Assembly (NCBI RefSeq): GCF_017315705.1
Contig: NZ_JAFLRF010000020.1
Span: 51,142-115,141, forward strand
From: Trinickia mobilis
GTDB taxonomy: Bacteria; Pseudomonadota; Gammaproteobacteria; Burkholderiales; Burkholderiaceae
Direction of reading: 5' to 3'
Length of the DNA stretch: 64,000 nt
Shown here: one piece after another, positions 53,726 through 61,189 of the stretch
Layout of the letters: every line of letters begins with the position of its first letter
Numbering within the stretch: the stretch's first letter is position 1
Translations under genes and position numbers: made by a program
The notes under the pieces: generated by a model
What the model was told of the DNA's origin: nothing
Seen by the model: the letters and a program-made list of their open reading frames with translations, nothing else
Database searches by the model: none

Positions 53726-54495
53726 TGCAACCGATGATCAGACTGGAAGGTGTCAGTAAATCTTTCGGTTCGCTTGAAGTCCTCCAGGCAGTTGACCTCG
53801 ATGTTGCCAAAGGCGAATTTCTCGTGCTGCTTGGCGCGTCCGGGTGTGGAAAGTCGACGATGCTGAACTTGATTTCGGGCTTCGAACCGCCGACGAAAGG
53901 TCAGGTCGTCGTCAACGGTCGCCGAGTCAAGGACGTGGAACCGGCGTGCGGCATGGTCTTTCAGCAATACGCTTTGTTCCCTTGGAAGACCGTCGTCGAG
54001 AATGTCGAGTTCGGGCTGAAGATGCGAGGTGTCGGGCGGACAGAGAGGCGGGAACGCGCGCTGCAGTTCGTTGAGTCAGTCGGACTGAAAGGTTTCCAGG
54101 ACGCGTATCCTGCAAAGCTCTCCGGCGGTATGAAGCAGCGCGTGTCTATCGCGCGGGTCCTTGCTAACGATCCATCCGTGATGCTGTTCGACGAGCCGTT
54201 TGCCGCGCTGGATGCCATGACGCGGCAGGTTCTCCAAGAACAACTGTTATCGATTTATCAAAAGAGCGGTAAGACGATTGTCTTCATTACGCATTCAATC
54301 GACGAAGCCTTGATGCTGTCGACTCGGATGATAGTCATGGGTTCGAAGCCGGGTCGCGTCGTGCAAGACATCAAGAACGACCTGCCGCTTCCCAGGTCAG
54401 CCGATATTCAACTCTCGCCAAGGTACGTCGAGCTTAAGCGCTCTATCTGGGAAACCGTGCAGGTCGAGGTCATGAAGGGTCTGGAAAGTCATTGA
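53713..54495 (+). CDS. ABC importer ATPase, SsuB/TauB type
   Basis: 260 aa. Walker A GASGCGKS, Q-loop MVFQQYALFPW, signature LSGGMKQR, Walker B VMLFDEPFAALD, and switch His in FITHSIDEAL; all sites look intact. It powers the importer formed with the two preceding gene products. The stop is 17 bp from the end of the convergent LysR gene. Confidence 0.94.
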   Translation: MAEVMQPMIRLEGVSKSFGSLEVLQAVDLDVAKGEFLVLLGASGCGKSTMLNLISGFEPPTKGQVVVNGRRVKDVEPACGMVFQQYALFPWKTVVENVEFGLKMRGVGRTERRERALQFVESVGLKGFQDAYPAKLSGGMKQRVSIARVLANDPSVMLFDEPFAALDAMTRQVLQEQLLSIYQKSGKTIVFITHSIDEALMLSTRMIVMGSKPGRVVQDIKNDLPLPRSADIQLSPRYVELKRSIWETVQVEVMKGLESH

Positions 54496-54511
54496 CCGGC
54501 CGCGCCCAAAG

Positions 54512-55477
54512 CTAATTGAAGACGTTCTTTGGCAGCGACGGGAGCGCCTCACGCAAAGCCGGTTCGATAAGGTTATGGACGGTATCGACAGATACGTTGG
54601 CTAAGGTGTCGGCGAGTTCCGCCCACTCCGAATTTCGCGTCAGCAGGAAAAAATAACGCTGACCTAATCGGCTCGTTGGAAGCGGTGACACTACCACGTT
54701 GTCCAAATACTGACGCGACTGCCAAAGGCAGAGCGGTGTCGTAATGGTGCAACCCAGGCCGGACGCCACGAGGCTAAGCAACGGGTCGCTTGTGTCGAAC
54801 TCGAATTTTCGCGGAGCCTCGATTTTAAGATGTCGAACAAATCGTTCAACCTGCTGCGCGATGACAGACCGACTGGTATAGCGAATCAACGGCAGCAGCT
54901 TCAAGGCTTCTTGAAATGCGAGTTGAGGGTGGGCGAGTGAAAACGCTCGTGGAAGCACGGCAACGAATGGTTCTGAAAAGAGGGTCCGCTGAGTCACCCG
55001 CTTCGAATCAAGCGTGGCCTCCGTGCAGACTGCGATGTCTAGCTCTCGGTTGACGAGCTGCTCGCTGACGGCCGGCGTCAGGCCGGACCACATCTCGAGG
55101 TCTTGCACCCGGTCAGCGAGACTCTTGACGAGTTCGGGACCCACGGTTGCGGCAAACGAGTCCACGCACCCTATCCGCAACTGCGTTGCACCGGCTTTAG
55201 CCGCTGCCCGTACATTTTGAGTCACGGCATGAGCATGCTCAAGAAGCCCTCCAGCTTGTTCGAGCAGTACTCTTCCGGCGGCCGTGGGTCTGAGAGGCCG
55301 AATGTCCCGGTCGAACAGCAATCCGCCCTGTTCTCGCTCAAGTGATTTGATGAGCTGGCTCACCGCACTTTGTGTCACGCCAAGTACTCGGGCAGCTTCC
55401 GTCATGGATGCCGTGTCGCACACGGTCACGAACACCTGCAACGCTCGCCAATCAACGGTTGTTAGAAGAGTGCGCAC
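54512..55477 (-). CDS. LysR-family regulator of the importer/FAD-enzyme region
   Basis: 321 aa from GTG 55477, chosen because GGAG lies 7 nt upstream; the frame is open to 55525. HTH in VCDTASMTEAARVLGVTQSA, effector domain from about residue 95 (LRIGCVDSFAATVGPELVKS, ELDIAVCTEATLDSKRV). It is divergent from the HcnB-like gene at 55635, and the box AGTTTATCTAATTTCG between them (55552-55567) is partly repeated before the third FAD gene (59811-59826), so it is the likely regulator of the set. Confidence 0.88.
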   Translation of the reverse strand: MRTLLTTVDWRALQVFVTVCDTASMTEAARVLGVTQSAVSQLIKSLEREQGGLLFDRDIRPLRPTAAGRVLLEQAGGLLEHAHAVTQNVRAAAKAGATQLRIGCVDSFAATVGPELVKSLADRVQDLEMWSGLTPAVSEQLVNRELDIAVCTEATLDSKRVTQRTLFSEPFVAVLPRAFSLAHPQLAFQEALKLLPLIRYTSRSVIAQQVERFVRHLKIEAPRKFEFDTSDPLLSLVASGLGCTITTPLCLWQSRQYLDNVVVSPLPTSRLGQRYFFLLTRNSEWAELADTLANVSVDTVHNLIEPALREALPSLPKNVFN

Positions 55478-55551
55478 GCTTTTGCTCCGAAATTTGTGAC
55501 GACTGGACCACCAGATCGTGCCCACTTCAGCGACAGATTCTGCTCGACATA

Positions 55552-55567
55552 AGTTTATCTAATTTCG
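55552..55567. promoter_or_regulatory. LysR-box candidate in divergent promoter
   Basis: AGTTTATCTAATTTCG lies between the LysR gene and the HcnB-like gene. It shares AGT-x-TATCTAA with 59811-59821. The location fits LysR autoregulation and activation of the divergent gene. Confidence 0.4.
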
Positions 55568-55634
55568 AGTCGCAAGAAACCGCAGTCACCTACGATTCAG
55601 CTAATCAAGTCATGCAAACCGCAGAGGAAGTTTC

Positions 55635-57284
55635 GTGGACAAGACCTTGTCGAATAACGTCAAGTACGACCCGGCGTCGGTTGCGGGTAAGCAGCCGCCA
55701 GTAGCAGACGAAACCGATTTGCTCATTGTCGGCGCCGGCAGCGCCGGAATCGCGGCAGCTTTGAGCGCGGCGGGAAAGGGCTTGCGCGTAACGCTTGTCG
55801 ACGAAAACCCGGTTCCCATCGAAACCATGGGCGCAGAGATTCCCCTGCATTTTGGCGGGAGAATGGGCGCGGTCGTCGCAAATCGAAACGCGGTGTTCGA
55901 GACGATGCTCGATACTGCCTCTGAACTCGGCGAGGCGCTGGAAGTCGGCGTGGACGTGCGCCTTGGCACGGCGGTATGGGGGCTGTTCCCTCAACGAGCG
56001 ACTGCGGCCTGGATTGATGGTTGTGTCGCCGGGCTAGCGGACGATGACCGTACCTACCTCTTGCGATTTCGGCAGGTCATCGTAGCGTCGGGCCAGCGTG
56101 ACATGGGCCTGGCCTTCGATGGTTGGGAGCGGCCGGGGGTGATGGGAGCCAGCGCTGCCTACCGCCTTGCCACGACCTACGGCGCGCTGGATTCGAAGAC
56201 GGCAGTCCTGGTCGGAAGCGGGACCGCATCGCTGCAGATCGGCAATGCGTTGGCAGATAAAGGCGTCAAGATTGCCGCCGTGGTCGAGCAAGGAAGCGCC
56301 ATCAAGGGTGACGAGACTTTGCTCGCGCGACTTGAGTCCCAAGGCGCCCGCGTGTTCACTGGGCACGTAGTTCGCCAAGCAGTAGGCGATGCTTATGGTG
56401 TAAAGGCGGTCGTTCTGACGAGCATCGACTCGTGCGGCAAGCACATTCCGCAAACGGAGCAGAGAATCGAATGCGATACCGTGCTATTGGGCATCGCTTC
56501 CATACCGGCAATTGAGTTGCTGGAAGCGGTAGGGTGCGCGACGGCATTCCAGGCCGAGCGCGGCGGTCACGTCGCTTTGGTCGATGCCAATCAACGGACG
56601 TCCCTTCCGTTCGTATTCGCAGCAGGAGATTGCGCAGGGACATGGGGCCGCAAGTCATCGTCGAGCGAAGTCGCGAAACGAGAAGGGCGCATTGCCGCTG
56701 CTGCTGCGCTGCAGGCGTTCGGTGTCGAGTCGAGCATCGAGGAACCGGTGGTCCCCGATAGCTTTCAGGGCGACGCAGGGCAAGACCGCTGTGCTTGGGT
56801 TAGAGCGTCTGTCGTAGAAGCGCAAGGAGAGCCTTACGTCTGCCAGTGCGAGGAAGTCACGGCAGCGGAAATTCTTGAAGTTCGCCCTCCGCGCTACCTT
56901 GAATGGGAGCCGCGCGACGAAAAAGTCCATACCCGCGGGATAGCCGGCCTGGCGTGCGACGGACCGCCGAATCCGGACATCGTGAAGCGACTGACTCGCG
57001 CAAGCATGGGTCCCTGCCAAGGTCGGCGTTGCCGCGAGCAAGTGGCGGCACTCCTCTCGATTGAATCCGGCACTCCGTTGCCCCAGGTACCGCTCGCGAC
57101 TTTTCGCGCGCCGGTGCGCCCGCTTGCGCTCAAGCAGTTGGCCACGCTCGAAGAGGCGCCTGGAACGGCAGAGCACTGGGACAGTTGGTTCCACATCGCG
57201 TCGCAATGGGTTCCGTTCTGGCAGTCGACCCCACCGTACACGGCAGCCGGCCGCCAACAACGCGGTCCGGTGGCAAGTGAGTAG
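55635..57284 (+). CDS. FAD-dependent oxidoreductase, HcnB/opine oxidase A-like, with [2Fe-2S]-type Cys motif
   Basis: 549 aa from GTG 55635 with GAGGAAG upstream. FAD site LLIVGAGSAGIAAALSAAGK near residue 30, an NAD(P)H-type second Rossmann motif (AVLVGSGTASLQIGNALADK), and VFAAGDCAGTWG near residue 335. A C-terminal BFD-like region has C-x-C (VCQCEEVTAAEI) and C-x4-C (GPCQGRRCRE), a [2Fe-2S] or similar site as in HcnB, octopine oxidase A and proline/sarcosine dehydrogenases of this type. It probably dehydrogenates an amine together with a DadA-like subunit. The usual third small [2Fe-2S] ferredoxin subunit (HcnA/SoxA type) is not encoded beside it. Confidence 0.88.
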   Translation: MDKTLSNNVKYDPASVAGKQPPVADETDLLIVGAGSAGIAAALSAAGKGLRVTLVDENPVPIETMGAEIPLHFGGRMGAVVANRNAVFETMLDTASELGEALEVGVDVRLGTAVWGLFPQRATAAWIDGCVAGLADDDRTYLLRFRQVIVASGQRDMGLAFDGWERPGVMGASAAYRLATTYGALDSKTAVLVGSGTASLQIGNALADKGVKIAAVVEQGSAIKGDETLLARLESQGARVFTGHVVRQAVGDAYGVKAVVLTSIDSCGKHIPQTEQRIECDTVLLGIASIPAIELLEAVGCATAFQAERGGHVALVDANQRTSLPFVFAAGDCAGTWGRKSSSSEVAKREGRIAAAAALQAFGVESSIEEPVVPDSFQGDAGQDRCAWVRASVVEAQGEPYVCQCEEVTAAEILEVRPPRYLEWEPRDEKVHTRGIAGLACDGPPNPDIVKRLTRASMGPCQGRRCREQVAALLSIESGTPLPQVPLATFRAPVRPLALKQLATLEEAPGTAEHWDSWFHIASQWVPFWQSTPPYTAAGRQQRGPVASE

Positions 57285-57313
57285 GCGCGGCGGTCAGTCC
57301 CAGTCAAACACGC

Positions 57314-58513
57314 GTGGCGGATACAAACATGGAACCAAATAAACAGATCGTGGAACATGAAGCACCGAGAGGCGCCTCGGTCGTCATCATCGGCGGGGGC
57401 GTGACCGGGCTCAGCGCGGGCTGGTGGCTAGCGCGAGAAGGCGTCGACGTACTCGTGCTTGAGGCCGGGCTCATAGGCTGGGGGGCTTCCGGGCGAAACG
57501 GCGGCGGGTGCTCCCACCACCATAGTCCACTGTTTCTGGAGGAGCAGCGGCTATGGCCCATGATGGACGATCTGCTGGGTTACCCCACTGAGTTCAGGCC
57601 GAACCGGATTCGCATCGCCCTGAACCACGAACAGTTTCAGCTATACCGGCGGGCGTTGACGAATGGCGCGCATCATGGGTTTCGCTCGGACGTGCTGGAT
57701 CCCAGGCAGGTGCGAGAACTGGTTCCGTACGCCGGAGACAACGTCTTCGCGGGATATTTCTATCACTTCGGCGGACATGCAAACCCTCACCGGACATTGC
57801 AAGGCTACGCCTGGGCCATGCAAGACCATGGTGGTCGGCTTTTGCAACACACGACGGTGACCGGCTTCGAGAAAAACGGCGATAAAGTGGCTGGCGTTCA
57901 AACCACTCGCGGCGTGTTCGCCTGCGACCATGTCGTCATCGCTGCCGGGCCGCACACGGGCGAGCTCGCCGCGATGCTCGATATCGACGTGCCGCTGGTT
58001 GCCGCAAGGGCGGAGATGATTGTCACAGAGCCACTTCCTTTGATGGCGATCGGAGGGGTGGATGGAAACGGACTCTATGGCCGGCAGACGCTGCGCGGCA
58101 ATCTTGCCTATGGCGGCGGTCCTCACGAATGGATCGACCATCGCGACATGCGCCGCGAGCGCGCACACTCGACCCCGTTGCAAAGCAGTATCGCCGCACG
58201 TGTAGCCGCGCTTTTTCCGAAAGTCGCTCACGCGCGGGTCATTCGAAGCTGGGCGGGATTCATCGAGAATACCCCGGATGGTCGACCCATCATCGACCGG
58301 GCAGGCGGTGTGGCCAACGTAACGGTAGCGACGCTCTCCAGCGTGGGATTCGGCTTGTCGCCGGCGAGCGGTCGCGCTATCCGCGATTTGGTTGTCGACG
58401 GCGCTTGTCGTTTTGCCGACCTATCCACGTTGTCGCTTTCACGATTTGTGCAACTCGAGCCGGAGTGGAAGGAGATGCAAGGATGGTTGCCCCTGCCGGC
58501 AGGACTGATCTGA
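57314..58513 (+). CDS. FAD-dependent amine/amino-acid oxidoreductase (DadA/DAO family)
   Basis: 399 aa from GTG 57314 (ATG 57329 is also possible). D-amino-acid oxidase fold: VVIIGGGVTGLSAGWWLARE, GASGRNGGGCSHHHS with the covalent-flavin-type region, GVQTTRGVFACDHVVIAAGP, and a C-terminal SVGFGLSPASGRAIRDLV. It probably pairs with the HcnB-like protein 29 bp upstream as the substrate-oxidising subunit. Confidence 0.88.
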   Translation: MADTNMEPNKQIVEHEAPRGASVVIIGGGVTGLSAGWWLAREGVDVLVLEAGLIGWGASGRNGGGCSHHHSPLFLEEQRLWPMMDDLLGYPTEFRPNRIRIALNHEQFQLYRRALTNGAHHGFRSDVLDPRQVRELVPYAGDNVFAGYFYHFGGHANPHRTLQGYAWAMQDHGGRLLQHTTVTGFEKNGDKVAGVQTTRGVFACDHVVIAAGPHTGELAAMLDIDVPLVAARAEMIVTEPLPLMAIGGVDGNGLYGRQTLRGNLAYGGGPHEWIDHRDMRRERAHSTPLQSSIAARVAALFPKVAHARVIRSWAGFIENTPDGRPIIDRAGGVANVTVATLSSVGFGLSPASGRAIRDLVVDGACRFADLSTLSLSRFVQLEPEWKEMQGWLPLPAGLI

Positions 58514-58601
58514 CGTTCGAGCGACGCCGTTACCATTGAGCCATTGCTCAAAAGGAACGGCGTCGAGACGCTGTCTATAGAACGGCTTCATCATTGGAGC
58601 C

Positions 58602-59789
58602 TTACGACACCGCACCCGAACCGTACTTCCCGACCAGTAGTTCGCCCGTCGAGAAGCGCTCGATGGAATACGGCCGCAAAGACACGTCCGTAGGCAGGCC
58701 TAGCGCTTCTTGGGCAAGAACACGCCCAACGGTGGGAGAGAGCTTGAAGCCGTGACCCGAGAAGCCATATCCGACCACGAGGCCTTCGATGCCCGGCAAT
58801 TTCCCGAGCACGGGATTCCAGTCCGGGGTCACGTCGTACACGCCGGTCCAGGACGAGGCGATGCCCGCGGTTTCATATTCAGGAAAGCGCTCCGCGACTT
58901 GGCCACCCACCTCTATGATGTAGTCCATCGGGATGTCGCCTTGCTCGACTTCCGCTGCGTTGAGCTTTTCTCCTGCGATCCCCTCGCTGACAAGCATCTG
59001 GTTGCCGCCGTAGCTTCGGCAGTACAGCATCCCAGGCGATGCCAAGTCCTTGAAGACCGGCATGGAGAACGTATATTTCGCGGCTTCGCATTCAAGCGCC
59101 AAGACTGCATGGCGCTCCGGCATCACGGGTAGCGAGTGGCCCGTCCAACCGGCGAGTTCAGGTGTCCAGATATTTTGCGTGCTGACGACCGTCGACGTGA
59201 AGAAGTCGCCGATGCTGGTAGAGACGCCGGCGATCTTGCCGTTTTCGATGATCAGCTTATTGACCTGCGCATTTTCGCGAATGGTGACGCCGCCCTTGCG
59301 GGCCGCTCGTGCAAAGCTCGTGGCGACGAGATAGGCGTCGGCAAACCCCGCTTCCGGCTCATACCCGATAAGCGCCGCGTCCGCGAACTGAGCGATCGGC
59401 AGGAGCTCTGAAGCTTGCTTCGCATCGAGGAACTCGAGCGGGATGCCCTGGGCTTTCTGCTGCGCCAATGAGGCGCGTAGCGGCTCGAGTTTGTCGCCTT
59501 CCGGCGCGCAAATCATGTATCCGGACTTCACCAGGCCACACGACGCCTCTTCATCCTCGAGATACGCAGAAAAGTTGTTGAAGACATTCCACGACTTCCG
59601 GGCGAGCTCGACGTTTTCCTTTACCGAATAGTGCGTGCGCAGGATGCCGGACGACTGCGATGTAGTGCCGGCTCCGATGGTCCCGCGGTCGAGAACGAGT
59701 ACGTTCTTTGCACCGAGCCGGGCCAATTGATACGCTACCGAGCTGCCGACGACACCAGCTCCAATGACAATCACGTCGTATGTTTTCAC
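58602..59789 (-). CDS. FAD-dependent oxidoreductase (sarcosine oxidase beta/DAO family)
   Basis: 395 aa from GTG 59789 with GGAAG upstream; the longer frame to 59861 is not conserved in character. VIVIGAGVVGSSVAYQLARLG at the start, GAGTTSQSSGILR with the flavin-near region, VVSTQNIWTPELAG, and the C-terminal GYGFSGHGFKLSPTVGRVLA are typical of the sarcosine oxidase beta/HcnC group. It is convergent with the DadA-like gene. A second DAO-type subunit may handle a second step or a related substrate. Confidence 0.88.
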   Translation of the reverse strand: MKTYDVIVIGAGVVGSSVAYQLARLGAKNVLVLDRGTIGAGTTSQSSGILRTHYSVKENVELARKSWNVFNNFSAYLEDEEASCGLVKSGYMICAPEGDKLEPLRASLAQQKAQGIPLEFLDAKQASELLPIAQFADAALIGYEPEAGFADAYLVATSFARAARKGGVTIRENAQVNKLIIENGKIAGVSTSIGDFFTSTVVSTQNIWTPELAGWTGHSLPVMPERHAVLALECEAAKYTFSMPVFKDLASPGMLYCRSYGGNQMLVSEGIAGEKLNAAEVEQGDIPMDYIIEVGGQVAERFPEYETAGIASSWTGVYDVTPDWNPVLGKLPGIEGLVVGYGFSGHGFKLSPTVGRVLAQEALGLPTDVSLRPYSIERFSTGELLVGKYGSGAVS

Positions 59790-59810
59790 GAGTCTGCTTC
59801 CGTTTTTTCC

Positions 59811-59831
59811 AGTGTATCTAAGTGTGATACA
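59811..59831. promoter_or_regulatory. Inverted repeat upstream of the minus-strand FAD gene
   Basis: TGTATC-TAAGTGT-GATACA (59813-59831) has perfect 6-bp arms and a 7-bp spacer, with AGTGTATCTAAGTGTG resembling the box at 55552-55567 (12 of 16). It begins about 20 bp before the gene start at 59789, so its position suits repression or steric control. Confidence 0.45.
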
Positions 59832-59900
59832 GCCAAAATCGACGTCCAAAGGTATAAGCAAACTTGATGTCTCTTAGAAGCCGCACTGCAAACGCGATTC

Positions 59901-61103
59901 TTAGCCAATGGTGTCATCGACGGGGGCAGGCACCCGCACCCATCCTTCCATCAGCACCCGGGCGCTGCGGCTCATGATGGCTTTCGTGACGGTCCATTCG
60001 CCGTTCACTTGACTGGCCTCTGCACCGACCCGCAGCGTCCCTGACGGATGGCCGAAGCGCACCGCGTTGCGCTCGCCGCCGCCCGCAGCGAGATTCACGA
60101 GCGTGCCCGGTATCGCCGCGGCCGTGCCGATGGCAACCGCCGCCGTGCCCATCATCGCGTGATGGAGCTTGCCCATCGACATCGCGCGCACGAGCAGGTC
60201 GACGTCCGCGGCGGCGACGCGCTTGCCGCTGGACGCCACGTAATCCGCAGGCCGCGCGACGAACGCGATCTTCGGCGTGTGCTGCCGGGTGGCGATCTCG
60301 CTCAAGTCCTTGATCAAGCCCATGCGCAGCGCGCCGTACGCACGGATGGTCTCGAACTTCTTGAGGGCCTCGGCATCGCCGTTGATCGCGTCCTGCAGCT
60401 CGGTGCCGGCGTAGCCGATGGCTTCGGCGTTCACGAAGATGGTCGGGATGCCCGCGTTGATCATCGTGGCTTTCAGCAGGCCGACGCCGGGCACGTCGAG
60501 ATCGTCGACCCGATTCCCGGTCGGGAACATCGCGCTGCCGGCGCCATCCTCCTCGGCGGCCGGGTCCATGAACTCGAGCTGCACTTCGGCGGCGGGGAAG
60601 GTCACGCCGTCGAGTTCGAAATCGCCCGTTTCCTGCACCGCGCCGTCGGTGATCGGCACGTGCGCAACGATGGTCTTGCCGATGGTGGCCTGCCAGATGC
60701 GCACGGTCGCCACGCCGTTTTGCGGCACACGGCTCGCGTCGATAAGCCCCGCGCTGATCGCAAACGGTCCCACGGCGGCAGAGAGGTTGCCGCAGTTGCC
60801 GCTCCAGTCGACGAACGCCTGATCGATGGAGATCTGCCCGAACAGGTAATCGACGTCGTGACCGGGCTTGCTGCTCTTGGAAATGATGACGGCCTTGCTG
60901 GTGCTCGAAGTCGCGCCGCCCATGCCGTCGATTTGCTTGCCGTACGGGTCCGGGCTGCCGATCAGGCGCAACAGCAGCGCGTCGCGCGCCGCGCCCGGCA
61001 CTCGGGCGGCTTCGGGCAAATCCTGCAGGCGGAAGAACACGCCTTTGCTGGTGCCGCCGCGCATGTAGGTGGCGGGAATCTTGATCTGGGGAAGGTGGGC
61101 CAT
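59901..61103 (-). CDS. prpF: 2-methylaconitate cis-trans isomerase PrpF
   Basis: 400 aa. The opening PATYMRGGTSKGVFFRLQDL, DGMGGATSSTSKAVII, the DWSGNCGNLSAAVGPFAI Cys motif, and HPSGTLRVGAEAS near the end identify PrpF. It isomerises the trans-2-methylaconitate made by AcnD so that the 2-methylcitrate cycle can proceed. The gene follows acnD by 86 bp. Confidence 0.95.
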   Translation of the reverse strand: MAHLPQIKIPATYMRGGTSKGVFFRLQDLPEAARVPGAARDALLLRLIGSPDPYGKQIDGMGGATSSTSKAVIISKSSKPGHDVDYLFGQISIDQAFVDWSGNCGNLSAAVGPFAISAGLIDASRVPQNGVATVRIWQATIGKTIVAHVPITDGAVQETGDFELDGVTFPAAEVQLEFMDPAAEEDGAGSAMFPTGNRVDDLDVPGVGLLKATMINAGIPTIFVNAEAIGYAGTELQDAINGDAEALKKFETIRAYGALRMGLIKDLSEIATRQHTPKIAFVARPADYVASSGKRVAAADVDLLVRAMSMGKLHHAMMGTAAVAIGTAAAIPGTLVNLAAGGGERNAVRFGHPSGTLRVGAEASQVNGEWTVTKAIMSRSARVLMEGWVRVPAPVDDTIG

Positions 61104-61189
61104 GGGGTGGGTATCCTGAGGAGACCGCGGGCGGCACGTTGTCGTGCCGTCCGCGTGTGATGTCTGAACGCGTTGTTATACGGCTTTCA

